Of a stretch of 36,764 bases of DNA, positions 19,194 to 26,848 are shown one piece after another (position 1 is the stretch's first letter; the number at the start of each line of letters is the position of its first letter). The stretch is from the NCBI GenBank assembly GCA_023386635.1, contig JAEWJH010000001.1, positions 1 through 36,764 of the forward strand, read 5' to 3'. This DNA is from Pseudomonadota bacterium (GTDB lineage Bacteria; Pseudomonadota; Alphaproteobacteria; Rhizobiales; Xanthobacteraceae). The notes beneath the pieces were generated by a model. The model was not told where the DNA came from. It saw only the letters and a program-made list of their open reading frames with translations, and made no database searches. A program made the translations under genes and the position numbers.

Positions 19194-20768
19194 ATGAACG
19201 ACAAATCGAAAAAGCCGCAGAAGCTCAAGGCGCGCAAGCCCCGCGGTCTCGAGGACCGCGACGCCGCCGCCATCATCGCCACCCGCCGCATGGTCGAAGC
19301 GATCAGCGCGCAGTACGAGCTTTACGGCTTCGAGCCGGTCGAAACCCCGGCGATCGAATACACCGACGCGCTCGGCAAATTCCTGCCGGATCAGGACCGG
19401 CCCAACGAGGGCGTGTTCTCGTTCCAGGACGACGACGAACAGTGGCTGTCGCTGCGCTACGACCTCACCGCGCCGCTCGCGCGCTACGTTGCGGAGAATT
19501 ACGACGCGCTGGCGAAGCCCTATCGCAGCTATCGCTTCGGCTGGGTGTTCCGCAACGAGAAGCCTGGCCCCGGCCGCTTCCGCCAGTTCATGCAGTTCGA
19601 CGCCGACACGGTCGGCTCGTCGTCGCCGGCCGCCGATGCCGAGATGTGCATGCTCGCCGCCGACACGATGGAAAAGCTCGGCATCCGCCGTGGCCAGTAT
19701 GTGGTGAAGGTCAATAACCGCAAGGTCTTCGACGGAATATTAGAAGCGATCGGGCTCGACGGCGAACAAAGCGCTCAGCGAAGACTAATGGTTCTGCGAG
19801 CCATCGACAAAGCAGACAAATTCCCTTTGGAGGAAGTAAGAAAACTTCTCATCACCGGTCGACTGGATGAGAGCGGCGATTTTACTAAAGGTGCAAACCT
19901 CACTGCGGAACAAGCAGAAACGATCCTCAAGCCCCTATTAATGCTCAGAAACATCGATAAGGCTCTCAGAATTATCGGCAAAGAATGGAAGAAGCCATTC
20001 ACAGTAAGAAAGTATGAAAAATACGTCCGAGAGGCGCTTGGGATCAGTCGACTCCCAATATTGATGACCGAAGGCTTTCGTGAGACGGAAGCGATAAGAC
20101 GGCTTGTTAGATCTGCCGGATACGGGCCAGATCGGATTCGCATCGACCCCTCCGTCGTGCGCGGTCTCGAATACTACACCGGCCCGGTCTACGAGGTTGA
20201 ACTGCTGCTCGACGCCAAGGACGAGAAGGGCCGCCCGGTGCGGTTCGGCTCGGTCGGCGGCGGCGGGCGTTATGACGGCCTCGTCTCGCGCTTCCGCGGC
20301 GAGCCGGTGCCGGCGACCGGCTTCTCCATCGGCGTGTCGCGGCTGATGGCCGCGCTGACGCTGATCGGCAGCATCGACAGCAAGCCGGTCATGGGTCCCG
20401 TCGTCGTCACGATCTTCGACCGCGACCGCATGGCCGACTATCAGGCGATGGTAACGCAACTGCGCAACGCCGGCATCCGCGCCGAACTCTATCTCGGCAA
20501 TCCGAAGAACTTCGGCAACCAGATGAAATACGCCGACAAGCGCAATGCGCCGTGCGTCGTCATCCAGGGTTCGGACGAGAAGGCGAAGGGCGAAGTGACC
20601 ATCAAGGATCTCGCCCGCGGCGCCGAACTCGCCCAGAATCTGGCCAAAGACGACGCGGCCCGCGACCTCTATCTCGACAAGCAGGCGCAGGCGCAGATCA
20701 GCGTGCCGGAAGCGGAGCTTGTCGAAGCGGTGCGCGGCATCCTCGCCCGCACCGGCGTCGCCGTCTGA
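19194..20768 (+). CDS. hisS: Histidyl-tRNA synthetase HisRS
   Basis: HisRS charges tRNA-His with histidine. The 524-residue class II synthetase starts at ATG 19194 (MNDKSKKPQKLKARKPRG); the frame is open further upstream without coding character. Motif 2 reads FRNEKPGPGRFRQFMQFDAD, the form typical of alphaproteobacterial HisRS, whose tRNA-His often lacks the extra G-1. The histidine-binding VVRGLEYYTGPVYE and motif 3-like GFSIGVSRLM are intact, and the C-terminal anticodon-binding domain starts near GPVVVTIFD. Residues about 180-310, covering the insertion domain, are encoded by DNA of much lower G+C with foreign codons. The frame is unbroken and all catalytic motifs lie outside the block. 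It stops three bases from the convergent SnoaL-like gene. Confidence 0.95.
   Translation: MNDKSKKPQKLKARKPRGLEDRDAAAIIATRRMVEAISAQYELYGFEPVETPAIEYTDALGKFLPDQDRPNEGVFSFQDDDEQWLSLRYDLTAPLARYVAENYDALAKPYRSYRFGWVFRNEKPGPGRFRQFMQFDADTVGSSSPAADAEMCMLAADTMEKLGIRRGQYVVKVNNRKVFDGILEAIGLDGEQSAQRRLMVLRAIDKADKFPLEEVRKLLITGRLDESGDFTKGANLTAEQAETILKPLLMLRNIDKALRIIGKEWKKPFTVRKYEKYVREALGISRLPILMTEGFRETEAIRRLVRSAGYGPDRIRIDPSVVRGLEYYTGPVYEVELLLDAKDEKGRPVRFGSVGGGGRYDGLVSRFRGEPVPATGFSIGVSRLMAALTLIGSIDSKPVMGPVVVTIFDRDRMADYQAMVTQLRNAGIRAELYLGNPKNFGNQMKYADKRNAPCVVIQGSDEKAKGEVTIKDLARGAELAQNLAKDDAARDLYLDKQAQAQISVPEAELVEAVRGILARTGVAV
19732..20125 (+). other. Compositionally foreign segment inside hisS
   Basis: By hand count, the 60-base lines from 19801 to 20100 hold 42-50% G+C, against roughly 65% on either side. 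Codons avoided elsewhere appear here (ATA, TTA, CTA, AGA, many AAA and GAA). The product keeps family words such as RRLMVLRAIDKADKF, DESGDFTKGA and AGYGPDRIRIDPSVVRG, so this looks like replacement by a homologous stretch, not random insertion. The part reading KEWKKPFTVRKYEKYVREALG is unlike the related HisRS sequences I recall. Boundaries are approximate. Confidence 0.8.
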
Positions 20769-20771
20769 GTC

Positions 20772-21236
20772 TTAAACCGAAACCAGATCGTTGCCGGGCA
20801 CGAGCGTCGGCGCCGCGCCAAGATCGATGGTCTGGCCGGTGATCTGCTCGACGGCATTGAAGCTGTCGATGATCGACATCAGGGACACAACGCGGCCGTC
20901 GCGGAACTCGGCGAAATGCGACAGCCGGAAGCAGACCGCGCGGCCGTCATGCTTGACGCCCGAGAGGCGCGCGAGGACCGCCGTGGCATTGCCGTCGATC
21001 AGGATTCTCTCGATATCGAATTGCCGTTTACGGAAGACCTGCGGCACGGCCTCGCGCAGCTGACGCATCACCTCGGCGCGGGTGTGCCGCTCGCCGCAAT
21101 AAGGCAGCACGTCGACCGGCCCGTTGACGATCCAATGCACGTTCTCGTCGAGGAATGCCTCGATGGTCGCAAGGTCGCGCTGGCTGTAGGCTCGATAGAA
21201 AGCGAGGACATGGTCCCGCGAGATCGTCTGCGGCAT
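20772..21236 (-). CDS. SnoaL-like / NTF2-fold protein
   Basis: A 154-residue protein with the NTF2-like alpha+beta fold pattern: an N-terminal helix with VLAFYRAYSQRDLATIEAFLDENVHWIV, a middle region GERHTRAEVMRQLREAVP, then strands ILIDGNATAVLARLSGVKHDGRAVCFRLSHFAEFRDGRVVSLMSIID. SnoaL-like proteins bind or turn over small hydrophobic ligands, or have no known activity; nothing here fixes the function. It converges on hisS with three bases between stops, and 290 bases separate its start from hisZ. That spacer has only a weak CCCGG/CCGGG hairpin followed by T5 (21356-21388). Confidence 0.8.
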   Translation of the reverse strand: MPQTISRDHVLAFYRAYSQRDLATIEAFLDENVHWIVNGPVDVLPYCGERHTRAEVMRQLREAVPQVFRKRQFDIERILIDGNATAVLARLSGVKHDGRAVCFRLSHFAEFRDGRVVSLMSIIDSFNAVEQITGQTIDLGAAPTLVPGNDLVSV

Positions 21237-21526
21237 CTGCCCGCACCACTTCGTTTGCTCAGCCGAAACTTTAGGCAGCAGAGCATTGACGAGGCGTTAC
21301 TCCCCGACACCAGCGTATGGAATCCGGCCGGATCCCCGTCGTCATCCTTAACGGACCCGGAGCTTGATCGGTCGATTGCCGGGGTTTTTCTCAACCTGTT
21401 CGGGGCGCGGCAGCGGCCCATATGCCGCTTATTAAGCCAATCGGCGGCTGGGCATCGAAAACCGGTCTTTGCCATGCTAAACGGCCGCCGGAACACCCAC
21501 CGGCCATCAAGCCCAGCGATCGGACC

Positions 21527-22687
21527 ATGGACGCGCAGAGCACGACAATTTCCAGTCTCGACCCGGACGCCCGCGGGCGCGCCAGCGCGCTGGTCCTGGG
21601 CTATGAGCGCGCCGGCTATCGCCGCCTCGCGCCCGCCGTGCTGCAACCGGCCGAGCCGTTCCTCGACCTTTCCGGCGAGGACATCCGCATGCGGATGTTC
21701 ACCACCACAGCGCCGGACGGCGCGGAATGGTGCCTGCGGCCGGACCTGACCATCCCGGTCTCGCGCGATTATCTTGCCTCGTCCGATGCCGGTAAGGCGC
21801 AGGGCTATTGCTGTCTCGGCCCGGTGTTCCGCCATCGCGATGACGGCCCTGGCGAATTCCTGCAGGCGGGTGTGGAGTCGTTCGGCCGCGCCGACAAGGC
21901 CGCCGCCGATGCGGAGATGCTGGCGCTCGGCCTCGATGCCATGGCGCATTACGGCGTCACCGCGCCCACGATCCAGCTCGGAGACGTCGCGCTGTTCGGG
22001 GCGCTGATCGCAGCGCTCGATCTGCCGCCGGCGTGGAAGCGGCGCCTGATCAAGGACTTCAACCGCAAGAGCAATCTCGCGCAGGATCTCGACCGCCTGG
22101 TGATCGGCAGCAACGGCAACCAGCCCGATTATCAGGGCGTGCTCGCCGCCCTCTCCGGCGCCGATCCGAAAGGGGCGCATGCGCTGGTCACCGATCTGTT
22201 GTCGATTGCCGGCATTAATGCCGTGGGCGGCCGTTCGGTCGCCGAGATCGCCGAGCGCTTCCTCGAACAGTCCGCGCTTGGTGCGTCGAGCAAGCTGCCG
22301 CGCGAGCAGCGCGCGATGATCGAACGGTTCCTGTCGATCAGCGGCGATCCCGACAGCGCGGCCGCGCAACTGCGCGCGCTCGCGTCCGATGCCGGCTTCA
22401 CCGTCACACCGGCACTCGACCTGTTCGAGAGCCGCACCGGATTCCTCGCCGCGCGCGGCGTCGATGTGTCCCGCATTCAGTTCTCGACCGCGTTCAGCCG
22501 CGGCTTCGACTATTACAGCGGGCTGGTGTTCGAACTCAGCGATCCGGCCGCGCCAAACGCGGGACCGCTGGTTGCCGGCGGCCGCTATGACGACCTGCTG
22601 ACGCGGCTTGGCGCGCCGGCGCCGATCCCGGCGGTCGGTCTCGCGGTCTGGGTCGAACGGTTCGCCGCGGCGGGAGATCGCGCATGA
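21527..22687 (+). CDS. hisZ: ATP phosphoribosyltransferase regulatory subunit HisZ
   Basis: HisZ is a catalytically dead paralogue of HisRS that pairs with HisG in histidine biosynthesis. The 386-residue product shows a class II synthetase fold: a motif 2-like GPVFRHRDDGPGEFLQAGVESFG and FSRGFDYYSGLVFEL, which mirrors the HisRS histidine-binding loop. It lacks the anticodon-binding domain, as expected. The ATG at 21527 (MDAQSTTISSLDPDARGRA) fits the family; the frame is open to 21422, but the extra residues are low-quality. Its stop overlaps the hisG start as ATGA, so the two subunits are made together. Confidence 0.93.
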   Translation: MDAQSTTISSLDPDARGRASALVLGYERAGYRRLAPAVLQPAEPFLDLSGEDIRMRMFTTTAPDGAEWCLRPDLTIPVSRDYLASSDAGKAQGYCCLGPVFRHRDDGPGEFLQAGVESFGRADKAAADAEMLALGLDAMAHYGVTAPTIQLGDVALFGALIAALDLPPAWKRRLIKDFNRKSNLAQDLDRLVIGSNGNQPDYQGVLAALSGADPKGAHALVTDLLSIAGINAVGGRSVAEIAERFLEQSALGASSKLPREQRAMIERFLSISGDPDSAAAQLRALASDAGFTVTPALDLFESRTGFLAARGVDVSRIQFSTAFSRGFDYYSGLVFELSDPAAPNAGPLVAGGRYDDLLTRLGAPAPIPAVGLAVWVERFAAAGDRA

Positions 22688-23673
22688 GCAAATCTCAGGC
22701 GGACGCCCCGCTGATCCTCGCCGTGCCGGCCAAGGGCCGGCTGCAGGAAAACGCCGAAAAATTCTTTGCCCGCGCCGGCCTGCCGCTGGCGAAGCCGCGC
22801 GGCGCGCGCGACTATCGCGGCACGATCGACGGCCTCGACGGCGTCGAGGTGGCTTACCTCTCCGCCTCGGAGATCACCCAGCAGCTCGCGCAGGGCACCG
22901 TCCACCTTGGCGTCACCGGCGAGGATCTTGTGCGCGAGATGGTGCGCGATGCCGACCGCCGCATCGTGCTGCTCGAGCCGCTCGGCTTCGGTCATGCCAC
23001 CGTGGTGGTCGCCGTGCCGCAGGCGTGGATCGACGTCCGCACCATGGCCGACCTCGACGATGTGGCGACCGCGTTTCGCCAGCATCACAATCGCAAGCCG
23101 GGCGTTGCGACGAAATACATCAACCTGACGCGCGCGTTCTTCGCGCGGCACGGCATCGCCGATTATCGCATCGTCGAAAGCTCGGGCGCGACCGAAGGTG
23201 CGCCGGCGGCCGGCACCGCCGAGTTGATCGTCGATATCACCACGACCGGCGCGACGCTCGCCGCCAATGCGCTGAAGATCGTCGATGACGGCCTCGTCCT
23301 GCGTTCGCAGGCCAATCTCGCAGCGGCGCGCAACGCCGACTGGGGCGCCGGACAGCGCGAACTGGCGCGGGTGATCCTCGATCGCATCGCCGCGCAGGCC
23401 CTCGCGCGCGCCTATCGCGAAGTCCGTGCGCGCTTCGCCGCCTGCAACGATGCGCTGGTGGAGACCGCGAAGCAGCGGTTCGGCGTGGCGACGCCGTTCG
23501 GCGGGCCGACCTCGTCCGGCATGCTGACGCTGCATTGTCCGCCTGACAAGATGTATGCGCTCACCACCTTCCTGCGCGAGCAGGGCGCGGAAGCGGTGTC
23601 GGTCGCCGAACTCGACTACGTGTTCGCGCGCGACAATCCGCTTTACGCGAAGCTCGAGGCCGGATTGGGCTGA
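22684..23673 (+). CDS. hisG: ATP phosphoribosyltransferase HisG
   Basis: HisG joins ATP and PRPP, the first step of histidine synthesis. The 329-residue product has LILAVPAKGRLQENAEKFF at the N-terminus, ASEITQQLAQGTVHLGVTGEDLV, and the phosphoribosyl-binding ELIVDITTTGATLAANALKIVDDG. It is translationally coupled to hisZ, which normally goes with the short HisG form of about 200-230 residues. Here about 90 extra residues follow the catalytic part (ARFAACNDALVETAKQRFGV, then GMLTLHCPPDKMYALTTFLREQGAEAVSVAELDYVF), resembling a regulatory domain. Two inverted palindromic repeats lie between its stop and convergent thrC. Confidence 0.93.
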   Translation: MSKSQADAPLILAVPAKGRLQENAEKFFARAGLPLAKPRGARDYRGTIDGLDGVEVAYLSASEITQQLAQGTVHLGVTGEDLVREMVRDADRRIVLLEPLGFGHATVVVAVPQAWIDVRTMADLDDVATAFRQHHNRKPGVATKYINLTRAFFARHGIADYRIVESSGATEGAPAAGTAELIVDITTTGATLAANALKIVDDGLVLRSQANLAAARNADWGAGQRELARVILDRIAAQALARAYREVRARFAACNDALVETAKQRFGVATPFGGPTSSGMLTLHCPPDKMYALTTFLREQGAEAVSVAELDYVFARDNPLYAKLEAGLG

Positions 23674-23688
23674 GGCGTTCTCACTCCG

Positions 23689-23733
23689 CCTCATCCTGAG
23701 GAGCAGGCGAAGCCTGCGTCTCGAAGGACGAGG
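23689..23733 (+). repeat. Palindromic repeat, family 1 (CATCC/GGACG arm type)
   Basis: CCTCATCCTGAGGA is followed by the perfect core hairpin GCAGGC-GAA-GCCTGC, then GTCTCGAAGGACGAGG. It starts 16 bases after the hisG stop and pairs in layout with the inverted copy at 23748. Confidence 0.85.
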
Positions 23734-23747
23734 CGGCCACGCTCCCG

Positions 23748-23795
23748 CCCCATGGTTCGAGACGCATCGCTGACGCGATGCTCCTCACCATGAGG
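23748..23795 (-). repeat. Palindromic repeat, family 1 (inverted copy)
   Basis: On the minus strand, CCTCATGGTGAGGA leads into the perfect core hairpin GCATCGC-GTCA-GCGATGC, then GTCTCGAACCATGGGG. The arms are of the GG/CC type, opposite to its partner at 23689. It lies between the convergent ends of hisG and thrC. Confidence 0.85.
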
Positions 23796-23819
23796 CTTCG
23801 AGAGCGTGTCGCGCTTTCC

Positions 23820-25061
23820 TTAGAACTGCGAATAGTCGATCGGCTTGTGGCGGTCGAGCGTGCGCGTCACCGGCGGCAACGGATATTTCAGGCCGCTGGC
23901 GCAGTTGTAGAGCACCACGCGCTCGCTCTTCGACACGCGGCCTTCGGCGAGGCTTTTCTTGTAAGCCGCGTAGGTCGCCGCGCCCTCCGGGCACAGCAAA
24001 AGACCCTCGCTGCGCGCCACCTCGTCGAGCGCCGAAGTGATCGCCTCGTCCGACACCGCGATGGCGAAGCCCTTGCTCTCGCGCACCGCGCGCAGGATGA
24101 GGAAATCGCCGATCGCCTGCGGCACGCGAATGCCCGATGCGATCGTATGCGCGTTCTCGAACCGCGGCGCATGCTCCTCGCCCGCCTCGAACGCGCGCAC
24201 CATCGGCGCGCAGCCTTCCGCCTGCACCGCGACCATGCGCGGTCTCTTTTTGCCCATGAACCCGATCGCTTCCAGTTCGGCGAACGCCTTCCACATGCCG
24301 ATCAGGCCGGTGCCGCCGCCGGTCGGATAGAAGATCACGTCGGGTACGTCCCAGCCGAGCTGCTCGGCAAGTTCGAGGCCCATCGTCTTCTTGCCTTCGA
24401 TCCGGTACGGCTCCTTCAGCGTCGACACGTCGAACCAGCCGACCTTGGCCTTGCCCTCGCCGACGATCTTGCCGCAGTCGTCGATCAGGCCGTTGACGCG
24501 ATAGACTGTCGCGCCCTGCAATTCGATCTCGCTGACGTTCACCTCCGGCGTGTCTTCCGGGCAGAAGATCGTGGTCTTGATGCCCGCCCGCGTCGCATAG
24601 GCGGCGAGCGCCGCGCCGGCATTGCCGTTGGTCGGCATCGCCATGTGCTTGACGCCGAGCGCCTTGCCCATGGACACCGCCATCACCAGACCGCGCGCCT
24701 TGAACGATCCGGTCGGCAGGCGGCCTTCATCCTTGACGATGATCTCCCCGCCGCCGAGCGATTTGGCGATGCGCGGCAAACGAATGAGCGGCGTCATCAC
24801 CTCGCCGAGGCTGACGATGTCCGCGACTTTGCGCACCGGCAGGAGTTCGCGATAGCGCCACAGATCGGCCGGGCGGCGCGCCAGCGCCTCCTTGCTGATG
24901 GCGTTCTTCACGCCGTCGAGATCGTATTTCACCAGCAGCGGTTTGCCGGCCGACGACAGGTTCTGCAGCGTGTCGGCTTGGACGCGCTCGCCGGTATAGG
25001 CGCATTCCAGATGCGTCACGAAGGTCGGGCGTTCGGTGGTCAGGTTCTCGTCGTCGCGCAT
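23820..25061 (-). CDS. thrC: Threonine synthase (PLP-dependent)
   Basis: Threonine synthase converts O-phosphohomoserine to threonine. The 413-residue fold type II enzyme has the PLP-binding lysine K121 in PTGSFKARG, a phosphate-cradling TGGGTGLIGMW loop, and NGNAGAALAAYA for substrate contact. The N-terminal LECAYTGERVQADTLQNLSSAGKPLLVKYDL resembles the plant-type (class I) branch, which starts with a cysteine-bearing module. Other fold type II enzymes such as cysteate synthase or diaminopropionate-type enzymes are less likely given the overall length and N-terminal module. It lies 42 bases downstream of gtrA on the same strand, so they may share a transcript. Confidence 0.88.
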   Translation of the reverse strand: MRDDENLTTERPTFVTHLECAYTGERVQADTLQNLSSAGKPLLVKYDLDGVKNAISKEALARRPADLWRYRELLPVRKVADIVSLGEVMTPLIRLPRIAKSLGGGEIIVKDEGRLPTGSFKARGLVMAVSMGKALGVKHMAMPTNGNAGAALAAYATRAGIKTTIFCPEDTPEVNVSEIELQGATVYRVNGLIDDCGKIVGEGKAKVGWFDVSTLKEPYRIEGKKTMGLELAEQLGWDVPDVIFYPTGGGTGLIGMWKAFAELEAIGFMGKKRPRMVAVQAEGCAPMVRAFEAGEEHAPRFENAHTIASGIRVPQAIGDFLILRAVRESKGFAIAVSDEAITSALDEVARSEGLLLCPEGAATYAAYKKSLAEGRVSKSERVVLYNCASGLKYPLPPVTRTLDRHKPIDYSQF

Positions 25062-25103
25062 CGTGAAGAATCCCCCGGTTATGCGTTTTGGCCGCTCGCG
25101 CCG

Positions 25104-25610
25104 TTATCCCCGGTCGACCTTGCGCGGCCGGAAGACGACGAAATGCGACATAGAGAAGTTGACGACAAAACCGGCCCCGATCGCAACCAGTTTGGCGAGC
25201 ATGATCGGCAGAAACCGGCTGGCGACGAGCAGCGTGGTGGTATCGGCGATCAGGCCGAGCACCCCGGAGGCGGCGAACGCGAAATAGGCGCGCCAGGTCA
25301 GCTTGCGGCCGGATTCGGCGGCGAATGTATAAAACGAATTCATCACATAGGAGCCGGTCACGGCCACGACCCAGGCCACTATATTGGCGAAGATCGCGCC
25401 GGCGTCCTCGGCGGTCAGGCCGACCTTCCGCGCCGCGTCGACGAGAAACGCATCCAGCGCCGGGCTCGCCGCGACCCCCCGCAGCATCAGCCAGAACACG
25501 ATGTAGTTCACGGTGGCGTTGATGACGCCGACCAGCGCGAAGCTCACTGCCTTGAGCACGATCGCCCGCTCGGTCCAGGCGGCGGCAAGTCGGTCGAGCA
25601 GGTGCTTCAT
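25104..25610 (-). CDS. GtrA-family membrane protein (putative lipid-linked sugar flippase)
   Basis: A 168-residue protein with four membrane helices: VSFALVGVINATVNYIVFWLML, AIFANIVAWVVAVTGSYVMNSFYTF, AYFAFAASGVLGLIADTTTLLVA, and AKLVAIGAGFVVNFSMSHFVVF. The NxxxxY/F motifs and the closing NFSMSHFVVFRP are typical of GtrA. Members are thought to move polyprenyl-phosphate-linked sugars across the inner membrane. It is divergent from a GT2 glycosyltransferase of the matching class, which supports a shared pathway. The start could be ATG 25610 or GTG 25613. Confidence 0.88.
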   Translation of the reverse strand: MKHLLDRLAAAWTERAIVLKAVSFALVGVINATVNYIVFWLMLRGVAASPALDAFLVDAARKVGLTAEDAGAIFANIVAWVVAVTGSYVMNSFYTFAAESGRKLTWRAYFAFAASGVLGLIADTTTLLVASRFLPIMLAKLVAIGAGFVVNFSMSHFVVFRPRKVDRG

Positions 25611-25795
25611 CACGGAACCGGGTTAGCGCGGCGGTCGAGGGTCATTGCGACGGTCGGCCTGCCGTAGCACGTCCCGCCAGCCGAGCCGAGAGACTTTCAC
25701 CGGCTTTTGCCCCGTGTTCCACCGCGCGACAGATCGGCCCGGTTGCGCTATAGATCGGCTCGAAAAACGGCCCGCACGATCCCATCTGATTTCCC

Positions 25796-26848
25796 ATGAC
25801 GGCACCGACACAATCCTCTCCCGCCGCGACCGGCCTGTCCATCGTCATTCCCTTGTGGAACGAGGCGGCGGGGCTGCGGCAATTGCACGAACGGGTCTCC
25901 GCCGTCGCGGCGCGGCTGCGCGACACGCGCGGCCTTCCGGTCGAGATCGTCTACGTCAATGACGGCTCGCGCGACGACACGGAAAAGGTCGCCCTGTCGC
26001 TCCCGGCGCAGGACGCCGATGTGCAGGTGGTCAGCCTGTCGCGCAATTTCGGCAAGGAGGCCGCGCTCCTCGCCGGTCTCGAACATGCGCGCCGCGGCGC
26101 GGTGCTGTTCATGGACGGCGACGGCCAGCATCCGCCGTCGCTGGTGGAAACGCTGGTCGCCCGCTGGCTCGATGACGGCTACGACGTCGTCTACACCGCC
26201 AAGGCCCACCGGCAGAACGAGCCGCGGCTGCTGCGCACCGGCGTGCACATCTTCTATTCGCTGATCAACTGGGGCTCGCGGCAAAAGATCCCGGAAGACG
26301 CCGGCGACTTCCGCCTGCTGTCGCCGCGCGCCGCCGCCGCGCTGCGGCAGATGCCGGAGCGAAACCGCTTCTTCAAGGGTCTCGCCAGCTGGATCGGCTT
26401 CCGGCAGTTGCGCGTCGATTACGAACCGGCCGCGCGCGAGCACGGCAAGACGAGCTGGAATCTGTGGTCGCTGCTCGCCTTCTCGATCGAGGGGTTGACC
26501 TCGTTCTCGGTCGCGCCGCTGCGGGTCGCGAGCTTGCTCGGCGTCGCCATCGCCTTCGTCGCGCTGCTGTTCGGCATCTGGATCCTGTGCGAGACGCTGT
26601 TTTTCGGCAAGGACGTGCCGGGCTATCCGTCACTGGCGGTCGCCATCATGGTGCTCGGCGGCGTGCAGCTCGTCATGATCGGCGTGCTCGGCGAATATAT
26701 CGGCAAACTGCTCGCGGAGAGCAAACAGCGGCCGGTCTATTTTGTCGCCGAGCATCAGGTGAAGGCCGCCGGTGAAATGCCGGCCACGCCCGCCAGGGAC
26801 GCGGCCAAGGACTCGGCCAAGGACGCCACCAAGGACGCTGCGGAGTGA
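25796..26848 (+). CDS. GT2 glycosyltransferase, polyprenyl-phosphate sugar transferase type (GtrB/ArnC-like)
   Basis: The 350-residue protein has a cytoplasmic GT-A domain (about 10-235) followed by two membrane helices near 245-300, the layout of polyisoprenyl-phosphate glycosyltransferases (DPM1/GtrB/ArnC). Motifs include LSIVIPLWNEAAGLRQL, EIVYVNDGSRDDT, SRNFGKEAALLAGLEHARRGAVLFMDGDGQHPP (DGDGQ carries the metal-binding acidic residues), DAGDFRLLSPRA and RNRFFKGLASWIGF. It probably moves a sugar from a nucleotide donor to undecaprenyl phosphate; the sugar is unknown. The C-terminus ends in a short repeat (AKDSAKDATKDAAE). The stop overlaps the start of the ChbG-like gene as GTGA. Confidence 0.92.
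   Translation: MTAPTQSSPAATGLSIVIPLWNEAAGLRQLHERVSAVAARLRDTRGLPVEIVYVNDGSRDDTEKVALSLPAQDADVQVVSLSRNFGKEAALLAGLEHARRGAVLFMDGDGQHPPSLVETLVARWLDDGYDVVYTAKAHRQNEPRLLRTGVHIFYSLINWGSRQKIPEDAGDFRLLSPRAAAALRQMPERNRFFKGLASWIGFRQLRVDYEPAAREHGKTSWNLWSLLAFSIEGLTSFSVAPLRVASLLGVAIAFVALLFGIWILCETLFFGKDVPGYPSLAVAIMVLGGVQLVMIGVLGEYIGKLLAESKQRPVYFVAEHQVKAAGEMPATPARDAAKDSAKDATKDAAE
26792..26839 (+). repeat. Four 12-base tandem repeats at the end of the glycosyltransferase gene
   Basis: Four units of the form GCCAAGGACGCC, with substitutions, encode a repeated Ala/Thr-Lys/Arg-Asp-Ala/Ser tetrapeptide. They sit ten bases or fewer from the overlap with the next gene, so copy-number changes would alter only the tail length and keep the frame. 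Confidence 0.8.

Noticed and set aside
19732..20125. The low-GC block in hisS as an intron, intein or IS insertion
   Set aside because: The reading frame is open, family motifs continue inside the block, and no intein splice motifs, terminal repeats or transposase are visible.
21354..21392. Hairpin plus T5 between the SnoaL-like gene and hisZ as a terminator or leader attenuator for histidine genes
   Set aside because: The stem is only five base pairs with an 18-base loop, and there is no run of histidine codons in a leader peptide.
23778..25667. 629-residue plus-strand frame opposite thrC and gtrA
   Set aside because: Antisense to two recognisable genes, with shadow-type composition.
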